A DNA stretch of 39,307 nucleotides from Candidatus Bathyarchaeota archaeon (lineage in GTDB: Archaea; Thermoproteota; Bathyarchaeia; Bathyarchaeales; DTEX01). A program made the position numbers and the translations under genes. The DNA lies in assembly GCA_018396975.1 (NCBI GenBank), contig JAGTQA010000017.1:1-39307 (forward strand), written 5' to 3'. Each line of letters starts with the position of its first letter. The stretch's first letter is position 1. Positions 24,768-33,887 of this stretch are shown here, in pieces. Under the pieces are notes generated by a model. It was not told the DNA's origin, ran no database searches, and saw only the letters and a program-made list of their open reading frames with translations.

Positions 24768-25016
24768 TTATGAGGGCAATTTAACCCTCAGCGCAGCCCT
24801 TTCAGCATTAAATGCTGAAGCAACCAGCGTCAACTCCTCAGCCCTCACATCCCTAACCTTAATGCTCAAGCTCCTCTCCTCATTGGGCATTAAATCAAAG
24901 TAGTTATCGTCCGCAACCACCACATAGTCTTCCCTAAATTGTCCAACACTAACACCAAAATCAAAATACTGCAGCTTCCACACACCATCTAGGCTGATAA
25001 CTTGCTTCAATGCCAC
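24768..25016 (-). pseudogene. fused ends of a GH2 beta-mannosidase, probable deletion remnant
   Basis: The 82-residue frame is a compact chimera. Residues 6-21, VISLDGVWKLQYFDFG, look like the very N-terminus of a GH2 beta-mannosidase (family pattern L-G-W-x-F/L). Residues 30-60, VVVADDNYFDLMPNEERSLSIK, look like its extreme C-terminal Ig-like domain (pattern DNYFDLLPGEE). The 600-700 residues expected between are missing, and the reading frame is preserved. I read this as an internal in-frame deletion of a mannosidase gene. A small beta-rich protein that only resembles these segments is the alternative. It lies between the RAM-domain gene and the divergent MFS transporter. The start would be a GTG at 25016 or the TTG two codons later. 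Confidence 0.6.
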
Positions 25017-25149
25017 CAGCCCCTAACACAGAATTAGGCATGGAGATATATTTAATGGTCGCTCATAACTACAGTATCTTCACAAATTGGATTATTAAGG
25101 GCATAATTTTATCTGCACGAGTTCATTTTCAAGAGGTTGTGGATTCTAA

Positions 25150-26313
25150 ATGGGCGGCGCGGACCTTAGGGCTACAGTAACCTTTCTATTGGTATCCTCA
25201 TTTCTGATGCAGGCTCTTATCGGCATAGTTGGCATAGCAGTGCCACTCTACGCTGATGATATGGGCGCGTCCCCACTGATGCTAGGCATTATAGGGGCCG
25301 TTGGTGGGCTAATATATTCGTTTATGCCAATGGTTTCTGGAATACTCTTAGAGAGGTTTAGGAGAAAGACTTTCATACTCGCCTCAACCGCCCTATATGG
25401 TTTATCATGCATCCTCTATAGGCTGGCCGAAAACCCATATATACTCATCCCCATAAAGGCCCTAGAATGGATTTCCATAGCGCTCTTTTGGCCTTCAATG
25501 GAGGTGCTGCTGACGGAGACTGGTGGAGAGAATATTGAGAAGACGCTTAGGAAGTTCAATCTTTCATGGGGCTCGGCGATGATTGTAGGACCCATGATCG
25601 GAGGATCCCTTATCAGCGCTTTCGGCATCAGAACCGGGGCACCATTCCTACTCTCATCAGCCATCTCCCTCTTAATGTCTCTTCTTACGATTCTAGTGGT
25701 TAGGGAGGGGGCGAGGAGAATTCTCAGCAAACATGGTTTGCCTAGGCTGGATGCCAACTCTTTAGGGGGAATATTCTCCGCCGTCTCATCAACCCTCCTA
25801 TTCTCCCTCCTAGGTGGGATAATACTTAATCTCTTCCCAGCCTACGCGGCTAGCTTGGGTATTCCAGCCTATGAGATAGGACTAATAATGTTGGTTAATG
25901 GACTTTTTAGGCTGGTGGCATTCCTAGAGGCTTATAGGATTAAGGCCAGAATCGGAGAATACGGAGTGTTCCTTATGGGGTCCCTTACGCTCGCCCTAGC
26001 ATCAGCGCTAACAGCCATCAGCTCCACAACTCCAGCCTTCTCCATATCACTCTCCATTATGGGCTTCGGTGCCGGAATATTATACGCAGTCTCGATAGCA
26101 ATGCTCCTCAAAAGGTTGGATTCGGCCAGAGGTTACGCTGCTGGGCTCTTCGAGAGCCTCCTAGGGACCGGATATTTCCTAGGCTCCCTATCCGGCGGAT
26201 TCGTGGCCAATTATGCGCCAAATGCCCCATATATCCTAGGTCTCTCAATAAGCCTACTGGTAACCCTCCTCAACAGCATCAAATACATGAGGAGCCAGCC
26301 AACCATCAAATAG
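25150..26313 (+). CDS. MFS transporter
   Basis: The 387-residue protein has about 12 hydrophobic helices in two halves joined by a basic loop (VVREGARRILSKHGLPRLD). The MFS loop between helices 2 and 3 is recognisable as GILLERFRRKTFILAS. Glycine-rich helices (SWGSAMIVGPMIGGSLIS) are typical of drug or sugar efflux members. The substrate cannot be told. It sits between a mannosidase remnant and prephenate dehydratase; its stop overlaps the end of that convergent gene by eight bases. Confidence 0.9.
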   Translation: MGGADLRATVTFLLVSSFLMQALIGIVGIAVPLYADDMGASPLMLGIIGAVGGLIYSFMPMVSGILLERFRRKTFILASTALYGLSCILYRLAENPYILIPIKALEWISIALFWPSMEVLLTETGGENIEKTLRKFNLSWGSAMIVGPMIGGSLISAFGIRTGAPFLLSSAISLLMSLLTILVVREGARRILSKHGLPRLDANSLGGIFSAVSSTLLFSLLGGIILNLFPAYAASLGIPAYEIGLIMLVNGLFRLVAFLEAYRIKARIGEYGVFLMGSLTLALASALTAISSTTPAFSISLSIMGFGAGILYAVSIAMLLKRLDSARGYAAGLFESLLGTGYFLGSLSGGFVANYAPNAPYILGLSISLLVTLLNSIKYMRSQPTIK

Positions 26314-27193
26314 CATTATTTATCTCAGGCGCCTTTGGATAGGAGCCAAGAATTTTAAGGAAGAGCGTGTTGCGTCTCAGCCCTTCTAAGGCCTCAGCGC
26401 ACCTAGCCTCAGTCCTATGACCCTCAAAATCTAAGTAGAAGTTATATTCCCAAGGCCTCTGCCTAGTCGGCCTAGACTCGATCTTAGTTAGATTTATTCC
26501 TCTTAGGGCGAACTCCCCTAGGGCCCTATATAGAGCCCCCGGAACATGTCTCGTTGAGAAGATTATCGATGTCTTGTCATTTCCCGTTGGGGGAGCATCA
26601 TTCTTTGAGAGGACGAAGAAGCGCGTGTAATTGTTTGGGTTGTCGGCTATATCTCTAGCCAGAATATTCATGCCATAAATCTCAGCCGCCCTCTCACTCG
26701 CTATTGCAGCCGCATCAAGCATACCACGCTCCTTAATCATCTTGACGCTCCCAGCAGTATCGTATGTCGATATAAGCTCGCAATTCAACCTCTCAAGAAA
26801 ATTCCTGCATTGGCCCAGCGCTTGGGGATGTGAGAAGATAACCTTAATCGAGCCAAGCTCGATGCCCGGATTCGCAATTAAACAGTGAGCAATTCTAAGA
26901 ACAACCTCACCACAGACTTTAAGATCATACTCTAGAAAAAGATCGTAGACCTGCGTGACGCTCCCCTCAATAGAGTTTTCGATGGGAACAACACCAAACT
27001 CGGTTTCACCGCTCTCAACGCTCCTAAAAACGTCCGAGAACCGCTTGCATGGGATTGGCTGGACATTTTGACCGAAGAACTCATATATTGCACTCTCACT
27101 ATACGCCCCTATTTCGCCCTGAAACGCAACTCTAATAGGATTCTTAGAGCCCCCAATCTCCCCGATACTCATATACCGTTCTTCTCTCTTCAA
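26306..27193 (-). CDS. pheA: prephenate dehydratase
   Basis: The enzyme converts prephenate to phenylpyruvate in phenylalanine synthesis. The 295-residue protein has the catalytic domain from VAFQGEIGAYSESAI, with VVPIENSIEGSV and the TRF-containing motif NNYTRFFVLS. A C-terminal ACT domain, GALYRALGEFALRGINLTKIESRPTRQRPWEYNFYLDFEGH, binds phenylalanine for feedback control; the ESRP motif is intact. The start may be the ATG at 27193 or the next one at 27172. It is a stand-alone gene, without chorismate mutase fusion. Confidence 0.95.
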   Translation of the reverse strand: MKREERYMSIGEIGGSKNPIRVAFQGEIGAYSESAIYEFFGQNVQPIPCKRFSDVFRSVESGETEFGVVPIENSIEGSVTQVYDLFLEYDLKVCGEVVLRIAHCLIANPGIELGSIKVIFSHPQALGQCRNFLERLNCELISTYDTAGSVKMIKERGMLDAAAIASERAAEIYGMNILARDIADNPNNYTRFFVLSKNDAPPTGNDKTSIIFSTRHVPGALYRALGEFALRGINLTKIESRPTRQRPWEYNFYLDFEGHRTEARCAEALEGLRRNTLFLKILGSYPKAPEINNAI

Positions 27194-27340
27194 GCTAAAC
27201 TATTACTCTCCCAGCGAACCTATTAATGATTCCCCAGCGAAAATATAAATTTTCACTTTCTGATGCTCTTTAAGGAACAAAGAAAAAGGTTAAATTTCAG
27301 CCCAGCTATTAGCATAGCCGTAAAATGCGAGGTGCAGCAC

Positions 27341-27841
27341 TTGGCCTATAAGTATATAGCTGAGGCATGGAGGAAGCCGAGCGAGTCGTATGTAGAGGAG
27401 ATAATGCGCGAGAGAATTATAGAGTGGCGTAGGCAGCCAGCGATATATAGGATTGATAAGCCAACGAGGATTGATAGGGCTAGGAGACTTGGATATAAGG
27501 ATAAGCCCGGCTATGTCGTCGTGCGGGTCAGAGTGAGGAGGGGTGGGCTCAATAAGCCTAGACCTAGATCCGGAAGAAGGCAGAAGCGCATGGGCGTCAC
27601 CAAATATAAGCCAGCTAAGAGCCTAAGACTTATAGCTGAGGAAAGGGCCGCAAGAAGATTCCCAAACCTCGAGGTTCTCAACTCCTATTGGGTTTGGGAG
27701 GATGGACGTTACAAGTGGTTTGAGGTTATAATGGTTGATAGGGCTCTCCTACCAGAGCTAAAGCTTGGGAAGGGTAGGGGTAGGGTTTTTAGGGGACTAA
27801 CAAGTGCCGGGAGAAAGGTTCGGGGCTTACTAGCCAAGTAA
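27341..27841 (+). CDS. rpl15e: 50S ribosomal protein L15e
   Basis: The 166-residue protein begins with the family start [34 protein letters not shown] and has [64 protein letters not shown] and [21 protein letters not shown]. The frame is open to 27263, but the start is best placed at TTG 27341: GAGGTG lies six bases before it, and the protein then begins where L15e normally does. In many archaea it neighbours exosome and RNase P genes, and here COG1325, Rpp30 and Pop5 follow within 3 kb, with pdaD and L13e between. Confidence 0.95.
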   Translation: MAYKYIAEAWRKPSESYVEEIMRERIIEWRRQPAIYRIDKPTRIDRARRLGYKDKPGYVVVRVRVRRGGLNKPRPRSGRRQKRMGVTKYKPAKSLRLIAEERAARRFPNLEVLNSYWVWEDGRYKWFEVIMVDRALLPELKLGKGRGRVFRGLTSAGRKVRGLLAK

Positions 27842-27868
27842 AATATTGCCCTCAATCTTTTGAGCGCT

Positions 27869-28426
27869 TTATGGTAAGAAAACCGCTGCGGCTATAACAG
27901 TCGTCCACAAGCCGTTCTTGTCCCCTTCAGCCGACTGGCAAATATGCATAGTCTTAAAGATTTTCCCACTTGCCTTATACACCCTCTTCCTTTCATCCCA
28001 AGCCGTCTCCGGATCAAACTCGATGCCAAGAGTCATGGCGAGCATCGTTGCCGCAATATCCTCAGCATACTCACCAGCCTTCTTAGCGGTCTCACCAAAA
28101 GAGTGATGCTCAGCTAAGTAGCCATATCCATCATTATTCTTTGGTAGGGCCAGACCTATCGCCGCCGAGATTAGGCGGTTAGGCTCATTAGTCTCATTCC
28201 TAGCCATAACAACATATGTTATCTGGCCGGGCTTTAGAAGCTTAAGCCCCTCCTCCCTAGGAATTATTTTGCAGCCTGGGGGGAAAATGCTTGAGACACA
28301 GACCAGGTTACACTTCTCTATGCCAGCCTTCCTCAGGGCGAGCTCAAAAGAGGCAAGCCTATCTTTATGGACACCTACGCCCTTAGTGAAGAACATCTTA
28401 GTTGGAATCATGCTCATAAAATTCAT
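27869..28426 (-). CDS. pdaD: pyruvoyl-dependent arginine decarboxylase
   Basis: PdaD is made as a proenzyme that cleaves itself between two serines, here Ser45-Ser46 in VSSIFPPGC. The second Ser becomes the pyruvoyl group that decarboxylates arginine to agmatine for polyamine synthesis. The 185-residue length is normal. [21 protein letters not shown] and GYGYLAEHH are characteristic. The start is the ATG at 28426 or the one at 28417; a TATA-like TTTTTAAAG is about 20-30 bases upstream, suggesting a leaderless message. It interrupts the L15e to L13e stretch on the opposite strand. Confidence 0.93.
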   Translation of the reverse strand: MNFMSMIPTKMFFTKGVGVHKDRLASFELALRKAGIEKCNLVCVSSIFPPGCKIIPREEGLKLLKPGQITYVVMARNETNEPNRLISAAIGLALPKNNDGYGYLAEHHSFGETAKKAGEYAEDIAATMLAMTLGIEFDPETAWDERKRVYKASGKIFKTMHICQSAEGDKNGLWTTVIAAAVFLP

Positions 28427-28551
28427 ATGAATGAAGCAGCCTTTAAAAAATCTTTCTATTAAAAATGCCTAATAGATGCTTCGGATAAACCGAAAAAGTA
28501 ATAAATATCCCTTTTTTGTTAAAGGGTTAAAAATCAAACCCAATTTAAATA

Positions 28552-28601
28552 ATGCTTTAAATATTTGAGTTGGATTTTAATGGATTTTTAGGGTGAGGTG
28601 A
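28552..28601 (+). promoter_or_regulatory. promoter and ribosome-binding site of the L13e-RNase P operon
   Basis: A TATA-like CTTTAAATATTTG lies at 28552-28564, followed by a GGTGAGGTGA Shine-Dalgarno sequence at 28592-28601, about ten bases before the ATG at 28611. The whole pdaD-rpl13e interval (28427-28610) is AT-rich and carries promoters for both directions. A short hairpin, CCCTTT with AAAGGG (28509-28526), lies between them. Confidence 0.45.
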
Positions 28602-28610
28602 GAAAACTGC

Positions 28611-28859
28611 ATGTCCATTAAGGCTGTGGTTTATAGGGGGAGGCGGAAGAGGTTCGGTAAGGGGTTTAGCGTGGGCGAGCTTAAGGCTGCTGGCTTAAGC
28701 GTTAGGGAAGCCCTAGCCCTAAAGATTCCGGTTGACGTGAGGCGGCGAACTAGTCACGAGGAGAACATTAGGGTTTTAAGGGAGTATATTGCGATAGTCT
28801 CTAGGAAAGAAGGCTTAAAAGAGCCCGCGCCATCTATTGGTAGTGGCGGCAGTGATTAG
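28611..28859 (+). CDS. rpl13e: 50S ribosomal protein L13e
   Basis: The 82-residue protein contains RGRRKRFGKGFSVGELKAAGLSVREALALKIPVDVRRRTSHEENIRVLREYIA, the archaeal L13e core. L13e is a eukaryote-type large-subunit protein known from TACK-group archaea but missing from most Euryarchaeota, so it helps place the organism. The stop overlaps the GTG/ATG start region of the next gene, showing tight coupling with the RNase P genes. Confidence 0.92.
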   Translation: MSIKAVVYRGRRKRFGKGFSVGELKAAGLSVREALALKIPVDVRRRTSHEENIRVLREYIAIVSRKEGLKEPAPSIGSGGSD

Positions 28860-28861
28860 TG

Positions 28862-29305
28862 ATGGGTGGGGGCAAGATATCTTATATTGACTTGAGGTTC
28901 TTCGCCCATGCAACCGAGGATCAGAATAAAGTTCTCTCAGCCGCAAAGAATATTTTCCCACCAAAGTATGTTGAGAGAATATCCTTCAATAGGAGTACCC
29001 TAAAGGGTGAGTATGGTAATCCAATAGTGGTCTTTAGGGCTCAAATAAGGGATTCAGAGGTGGCTGAGGCTCTGCTCCATAATATTTCATCAAACCTTCC
29101 AGTAATCGATAAGGAGGATCTTCTCCAGCACCTAAACTTACATTTAAGCGATGGAAGCCTCTATATTAGGCTCGATAAGCAGGAGGCTTTTTTGGGGAGA
29201 TTTAAGTTCTGCAGGGCTGATCCAATACACATCCATGTAAGATTCAAGACTTCTAGGATCGAAGAGATTAGGGAGATATGTAGGATAATGGGGCTAATAC
29301 CATGA
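28862..29305 (+). CDS. COG1325-type RNA-binding protein (predicted exosome-associated)
   Basis: The 147-residue protein begins with ISYIDLRFFAHATEDQNKVLSAAKNIFP and contains RSTLKGEYGNPIVVFRAQIRDSEVAEALLHNI and LYIRLDKQEAFLGRFKFCRADPIHIHVRFK. This is the signature of the COG1325 family, found near exosome and RNase P genes across archaea and thought to bind RNA. An in-frame GTG at 28859 lies directly before the ATG. Its stop overlaps the start of Rpp30 (ATGA). Confidence 0.85.
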   Translation: MGGGKISYIDLRFFAHATEDQNKVLSAAKNIFPPKYVERISFNRSTLKGEYGNPIVVFRAQIRDSEVAEALLHNISSNLPVIDKEDLLQHLNLHLSDGSLYIRLDKQEAFLGRFKFCRADPIHIHVRFKTSRIEEIREICRIMGLIP

Positions 29306-30033
29306 GAAGAACCTATATAGATCTACACCTCTGTCCATCAATCGATCAGACCGAGAGGGTTAAGGCTTTACTGGAGAAGTCCGCTGAGATGGGGTATAGT
29401 GCTGTAGGCATAGCCTTTCCAGCAGAGGTGGAGGAGAAGCATATAGATGAGACAAAAAAGATATGCTGTGGATTAGGCCTAGACCTAGTGACAAGGGCAG
29501 ATTTAGCGCCGAAGAGCGCTAGGGATCTCTTAGCAACATTAAAAAAGGTTCGGAGGAAATTTGAGGTTATCGCAGTCTATTGTAACAGTAGGGAGGTTGC
29601 CATACAGGCAGCTAAAGATCGGAGAGTTGATCTTCTCCTCTTCCTAAACGATCCTAGAAGGCACTTTTTTAGCGCTTCGGAGGCGAAGTTAGCCTCAGAG
29701 AAGAGTGCATGTTTAGAAATAAACCTCTCCCAGCTGATCCTTTCAGAGGGGCTCTCTAGGATTCGTTTAATGGGCATGCTTAGAAGAGACGTTATGGTGG
29801 CTAGGAAGTTTGGGGTTCCAATAGTCTTGTCGAGTGGGGCTAGTGAACCCTACATGCTTAGGAGACCCCTAGACTATGCCTCGCTAGCCTACCTTATAGG
29901 CTTAGATCTAGAGGCTGCCAATAAAGCCTTATCTGAAGCTCCGAGGAGTATTGTTGAACGGAATAGGAGGAAGCTCAGCCCAGACTATATTTGCCCGGGA
30001 GTTTATGTGATTAAGAGGGGAGGGGATTGCTAG
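29302..30033 (+). CDS. rnp3: RNase P protein component 3 (Rpp30)
   Basis: The 243-residue protein folds as a TIM barrel typical of Rpp30 and begins YIDLHLCPSIDQTERVKALLEKSAEMGYSAVGIAFP. It has a conserved VDLLLFLND at about 112 and a late VPIVLSSGASEPYMLRRPLDYASLAYLIGL. Rpp30 pairs with Pop5 in archaeal RNase P and helps the RNA subunit cleave the 5' leader of precursor tRNAs. The ATG overlaps the previous stop, and the gene runs into the Pop5 start, so a three-gene operon is clear. Confidence 0.92.
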   Translation: MRRTYIDLHLCPSIDQTERVKALLEKSAEMGYSAVGIAFPAEVEEKHIDETKKICCGLGLDLVTRADLAPKSARDLLATLKKVRRKFEVIAVYCNSREVAIQAAKDRRVDLLLFLNDPRRHFFSASEAKLASEKSACLEINLSQLILSEGLSRIRLMGMLRRDVMVARKFGVPIVLSSGASEPYMLRRPLDYASLAYLIGLDLEAANKALSEAPRSIVERNRRKLSPDYICPGVYVIKRGGDC

Positions 30034-30365
30034 GTAGGGCTAGGAGACGATATATCCTAGCTAAGATCGATTCTGAGATGATGCCTAGCGAGAGAGACTT
30101 TCAAAAACTTTTATGGTCGAGTATAATCCGCCTCTTCGGCGAGTATGGGGCTAGCCATGCCGATATATCCCTAATCGAGTATAATCGTGAGGCTAGATAT
30201 GCCATAATACGCTGCCAGCATAATGCATTACCTATGGTTCGGGCCGCTCTAGCCGCAATATTAAAGGCAGATGGAGACAGAATATCTGTGCATGTCCTAC
30301 TTGTTTCCGGGACTCTAAAGGCCCTAAGAAGAAAGATGCAGAATATCTTTATATGTGGAGAGTAG
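30027..30365 (+). CDS. rnp2: RNase P protein component 2 (Pop5)
   Basis: The 112-residue protein begins RARRRYILAKIDSEMMPSERDFQKLLWSSIIRLFGEYGAS, the Pop5 pattern, followed by EARYAIIRCQHNALPMVRAAL and VLLVSGTLKALRRK. It forms a complex with Rpp30 that stabilises the catalytic RNA. It starts at TTG 30027 inside the end of rnp3, with AGAGGGGAGGGG just upstream. After Pop5, archaeal superoperons often continue with proteasome and exosome genes; here they are absent and RibK follows. Confidence 0.92.
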   Translation: MLGRARRRYILAKIDSEMMPSERDFQKLLWSSIIRLFGEYGASHADISLIEYNREARYAIIRCQHNALPMVRAALAAILKADGDRISVHVLLVSGTLKALRRKMQNIFICGE

Positions 30366-30423
30366 AAGATAGCGGTATATGCATGGGCCTCTGAAACCAA
30401 ACTAAATTGGTTGGTGGTTGATC

Positions 30424-31110
30424 TTGCCGAAGCTTGATAGGGAGAACTCAAAGGTCTTCTTCATACTTTATAGGTTGGCTGAGATGGGCGCATATAATAG
30501 GACGATAAGGGTATCAACAACAGATCTAGCGAAGGATATCGGATTATCCCAACAGAGCACCTCAAGAATCCTTATGAAGATGGAGCGCATGGGCCTAATA
30601 GAGCGGACATCGACTAGGGAGGGGAGCTTTATTAAGATCTCTAGAGGAGGCGAGGATCTCCTCCGCAAAGTCCACCTCGGTCTAACTGCCATATTTGAGG
30701 GTAAGCCCCGCTCCATAATAGTTGAGGGCAGGGTATTCAGCGGGCTTGGTGAAGGCGCATACTACGTTTCTAGGGAGCCTTATAGGAGGCAGTTTATTGA
30801 GAAGCTAGGCTTCGACCCCTACCCCGGAACATTAAACCTGAAGATAACCAGCGAGCAGAATGCTAGGTTGAGGATGGATCTAGATGCCTATCCCGGAATA
30901 GAAATTCAAGGCTTTAGGAACAGGGATAGAACTTACGGCCCAGTTAAATGCTTCCACGCAATAATAAATGATAGGGAGAAGGGGGCCGTTGTATTCGCCC
31001 TTAGAAGCCACTATGGTAAGGACGTTATAGAGATCATAGCGCCAAAATATCTGCGCGGTCAACTAGGGCTTAAGGATGGAGATAAAGTTAAAGTCGAAAT
31101 ATTTCTATAA
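30424..31110 (+). CDS. ribK: CTP-dependent riboflavin kinase with N-terminal winged helix
   Basis: The 228-residue protein has an N-terminal winged-helix domain (ATTDLAKDIGLSQQSTSRILMKMERMGLIER pattern, residues about 30-85). The RibK kinase domain has GRVFSGLGEGAYYVS, KLGFDPYPGTLNLKI and the late RDRTYGPVKCFHA and LRGQLGLKDGDKVKVEI. RibK phosphorylates riboflavin with CTP to FMN. The winged helix suggests it also acts as a transcription regulator, as reported for related archaeal RbkR proteins. A TTG at 30424 lies five bases after GGTGGT; TTG 30418 is an alternative. It follows Pop5 closely. Confidence 0.93.
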   Translation: MPKLDRENSKVFFILYRLAEMGAYNRTIRVSTTDLAKDIGLSQQSTSRILMKMERMGLIERTSTREGSFIKISRGGEDLLRKVHLGLTAIFEGKPRSIIVEGRVFSGLGEGAYYVSREPYRRQFIEKLGFDPYPGTLNLKITSEQNARLRMDLDAYPGIEIQGFRNRDRTYGPVKCFHAIINDREKGAVVFALRSHYGKDVIEIIAPKYLRGQLGLKDGDKVKVEIFL

Positions 31111-31120
31111 AATTCTTAGT

Positions 31121-31318
31121 TTAGCATTTTGGTGCCATCTTATTGCTAGTTTTTCTTCTCGGTTTTTGAGAGTAATATTTTCCAACACCCTCTATTATGA
31201 CTATCATGCAAGATAGTGCAAGTATCCAAGGCCAAAAATCAAAATAAAAGAGTATGGCGAGACTTATTAAGAAGACTCCACCAGCCACGAAATGCCAAAT
31301 AGTCTTCTTTAAGCTCAT
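31121..31318 (-). CDS. small two-helix membrane protein
   Basis: The 65-residue product has two hydrophobic segments, roughly residues 8-25 and 29-46, separated by FDFWPW. A basic tail (KYYSQKPRRKTSNKM) follows, likely cytosolic. No family recognised. It lies between ribK and a small winged-helix gene. Confidence 0.5.
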   Translation of the reverse strand: MSLKKTIWHFVAGGVFLISLAILFYFDFWPWILALSCMIVIIEGVGKYYSQKPRRKTSNKMAPKC

Positions 31319-31377
31319 GCCCTTAGATTTTTCTTTTTTAAAAATTATTTCTTCACATTGCCTAATAAAAATTTTGG

Positions 31378-31620
31378 CTATTTCTTGGAGAGCTGCACAA
31401 GCCTTCTACCCTTAGTAAACGAGGAGACATAAATTAGGCCGGATATCTCCATCCTCATTAGGATCTTATTTAGCTCATTAAAGCTTAGATCCTTAAATTG
31501 GGAGATCGCTCTCAGAGACTCAAGTAAATCGACATCTGTAAGTGAACCCTTCTTTTCTAGAATCTCAACTATAGCCATTTGAAGTGGCTGAGACTTCCAT
31601 GTCTTTACAGCCACGGCCAT
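31378..31620 (-). CDS. small winged-helix protein linked to Cdc48
   Basis: The 80-residue protein is a single winged-helix domain: QMAIVEILEKKGSLTDVDLLESLRAI, then ELNKILMRMEISGLIYVSSFTKGRRLVQLSKK. Its ATG lies nine bases after the Cdc48 stop with GGTGA next to it, so the two are cotranscribed. It may bind DNA, or act as a protein-binding winged helix as in some Cdc48 adaptors. Neither can be told from the sequence. Confidence 0.7.
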   Translation of the reverse strand: MAVAVKTWKSQPLQMAIVEILEKKGSLTDVDLLESLRAISQFKDLSFNELNKILMRMEISGLIYVSSFTKGRRLVQLSKK

Positions 31621-31629
31621 TCACCATGC

Positions 31630-33807
31630 TCATGTAATCAGTGGCGGTGCAACCCTCTGTATCCTCTTAAACTGCTGGCCCCAGCTCTTATACCAGTTCT
31701 CCATGTCAGGCGTTATGCTCGGCCCAACCTTCTTCATAGCCTCGTGGAAGTCTGCCATAGTTACCTCCTTGGCATTCATGTCCCGGCGTAGGGCTATTAG
31801 CGCAGCCTCACGGCATAGGGCCTCAAGATCAGCCCCCGAATAGCCCTTAGTCATACTTGCCAGCGTCTTAAGATCCACATCCTTAGCTAGGGGCATATTC
31901 TTAGTGTGTATTTTTAGGATCGCAAGTCTACCATCCTCATTAGGCTCCGGAACATATATTATGCGGTCGAATCTTCCGGGCCTTAATATGGCCGGATCTA
32001 TTAGATCGGGCCTATTCGTGGCGGCTAAGACAACAACGTCCTCTAGGCTCGTTATACCATCTAGCTCAGTTAGGAGCTGGCTTATAACCCGCTCGGTCAC
32101 ACCGCTATCCCCATATCCAAGACCTCTTCTTGGAACTAGTGCATCAATCTCGTCGAAGAATATTATTGCTGGAGATGACATCCTAGCCTTCCTAAAGACC
32201 TCTCGAACAGCCTTCTCCGACTCTCCAACCCACTTAGATAGAACCTCAGGGCCCTTTATCGATATAAAGTTTGCCTCACTCTCGGTTGCAACAGCCTTAG
32301 CCAGCAGAGTCTTACCACAGCCAGGAGGACCATAAAGTAGGATGCCCTTTGGCGGCTTAATTCCCATCCTCTTAAATATCTCTGGGTTCTTAATCGGCCA
32401 CTCAACAGCCTCCCTAAGCTCCTGCTTAACCTCCTCCAAGTCGCCTATATCATCCCAGCGGACCGTTGGAACCTCTATGGCAACCTCCCTAAGCGCGGTT
32501 GGCGTAATCTCCTTGAAAGCATTCAGGAAATCTTCCATCCTAACCTCCATCTTCTCAAGAATCTCAGGTGGAATCCTCTCCTGCTCCAAGTCTATCTCCG
32601 GCAGATACCTGCGGAGGGCCTTCATGGCTGTTTCGCGGCATAGAGCCGCTAGGTCGGCTCCCGTGAAGCCATGGGTCATCTCAGCCAGCCTCTTTAGGTC
32701 AACATCCTCGGCAAGCGGCATCCCACGCGTATGTATTAAGAGTATTTCGTATCTTCCCTGCTTGTCCGGTATGCCTATCTCAATCTCCCGATCAAACCTC
32801 CCAGGTCTTCTAAGCGCTGGATCTAGGGCATTCGGCCTATTAGTTGCACCGATAACTATTACGTTGCCTCTCTCTGTTAGGCCGTCCATGAGGGCGAGTA
32901 ACTGTGCGACAACCCTCCGCTCAACTTCGCCAGTAACCTCCTCCCTCTTAGGGGCTATCGCATCCAGCTCATCTATAAATATGATGCTTGGAGCATTCTG
33001 CTGCGCCTGCTGGAATATCTCGCGGAGCCTAGCCTCAGACTCACCGTAAAACTTGTTCATTATCTCAGGACCATTTATTGATATAAAGTATGCATCCGAT
33101 TCGTTTGCAACAGCCTTAGCCAGCAGAGTCTTACCACAGCCAGGAGGACCATAAAGCAATACGCCTTTAGGCGGCTCTATACCCAACCTCTGGAATATCT
33201 CCGGGTGCCGGAGCGGTAGCTCAACCATCTCCCTTAACCGCTGTATTTCCTCCTTTAAACCACCTATATCCTCATAGGTTATTCTTGGCAGGCCCTTAAC
33301 CTCTGGAGCTGGCTCAGACAATATTTGGAGGTTTGTGTCATATGTTAGTCGGACAATGCCATGGGGCCTAGTCTTCGTGACGACAAACTGGACTGGGTGC
33401 CCAAGCATCATCACAAGCGTCGTGTCACCCTCAACTAGGGCCCTCTCAAGAAGCCTGTTCTTCACGAAGTTCGTGAAGTCCTCATCGACATTTAGGCGCA
33501 TATCTACTGGCGCAAGCACAACGCTTGTTGCATCAACAACTTCGGCTTTCCTAACCACAACATACTCGTTTATTGAGACGCCGGCGTTCTTACGCGTTAT
33601 CCCATCTATCCTTATAATGCCCTTACCCTGATCTTCGGCGTATGCTGGCCAAGCTATGGCTGCAGTCCTTCTCTTGCCTACTATTTCAATTACGTCTCCG
33701 GCTGAAACCCCTATCTTCTCCATGGTTTTTTGGTCGATTCTAGCGATACCCCTATAGACGTCTCTCTGCTTTGCATCACCCACTCTGAGCTGAACCTCAT
33801 TCACCAT
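31630..33807 (-). CDS. Cdc48/VAT AAA+ ATPase
   Basis: The 725-residue protein has the N-terminal double-psi barrel substrate-binding domain ([19 protein letters not shown] onward). Two AAA modules follow. D1 has the Walker A motif [19 protein letters not shown], Walker [11 protein letters not shown] and arginine fingers in [14 protein letters not shown]2 has [19 protein letters not shown], Walker [11 protein letters not shown] and [12 protein letters not shown]. This is the archaeal Cdc48/VAT unfoldase that feeds the proteasome. The C-terminal tail is short and does not end in the HbYX pattern as far as can be read. It is followed by a small winged-helix gene. Confidence 0.97.
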   Translation of the reverse strand: MVNEVQLRVGDAKQRDVYRGIARIDQKTMEKIGVSAGDVIEIVGKRRTAAIAWPAYAEDQGKGIIRIDGITRKNAGVSINEYVVVRKAEVVDATSVVLAPVDMRLNVDEDFTNFVKNRLLERALVEGDTTLVMMLGHPVQFVVTKTRPHGIVRLTYDTNLQILSEPAPEVKGLPRITYEDIGGLKEEIQRLREMVELPLRHPEIFQRLGIEPPKGVLLYGPPGCGKTLLAKAVANESDAYFISINGPEIMNKFYGESEARLREIFQQAQQNAPSIIFIDELDAIAPKREEVTGEVERRVVAQLLALMDGLTERGNVIVIGATNRPNALDPALRRPGRFDREIEIGIPDKQGRYEILLIHTRGMPLAEDVDLKRLAEMTHGFTGADLAALCRETAMKALRRYLPEIDLEQERIPPEILEKMEVRMEDFLNAFKEITPTALREVAIEVPTVRWDDIGDLEEVKQELREAVEWPIKNPEIFKRMGIKPPKGILLYGPPGCGKTLLAKAVATESEANFISIKGPEVLSKWVGESEKAVREVFRKARMSSPAIIFFDEIDALVPRRGLGYGDSGVTERVISQLLTELDGITSLEDVVVLAATNRPDLIDPAILRPGRFDRIIYVPEPNEDGRLAILKIHTKNMPLAKDVDLKTLASMTKGYSGADLEALCREAALIALRRDMNAKEVTMADFHEAMKKVGPSITPDMENWYKSWGQQFKRIQRVAPPLIT

Positions 33808-33887
33808 TAGGTGCCCTTTCCCCCAGTAACCTTCACTTAATATGAGAAAGAAGAGTTCTCAGATATAAATGTGGTGTAAGGGTATAG

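Noticed and set aside
28509-28526. CCCTTT/AAAGGG hairpin as a terminator
   Set aside because: It lies between two divergent promoters, not after a gene, so it ends no transcript. It may be chance in AT-rich DNA.
32278-33150. Two near-identical DNA segments around 32280-32345 and 33105-33175
   Set aside because: They encode the two Walker A regions of the tandem AAA domains of Cdc48 and are explained by the protein repeat.
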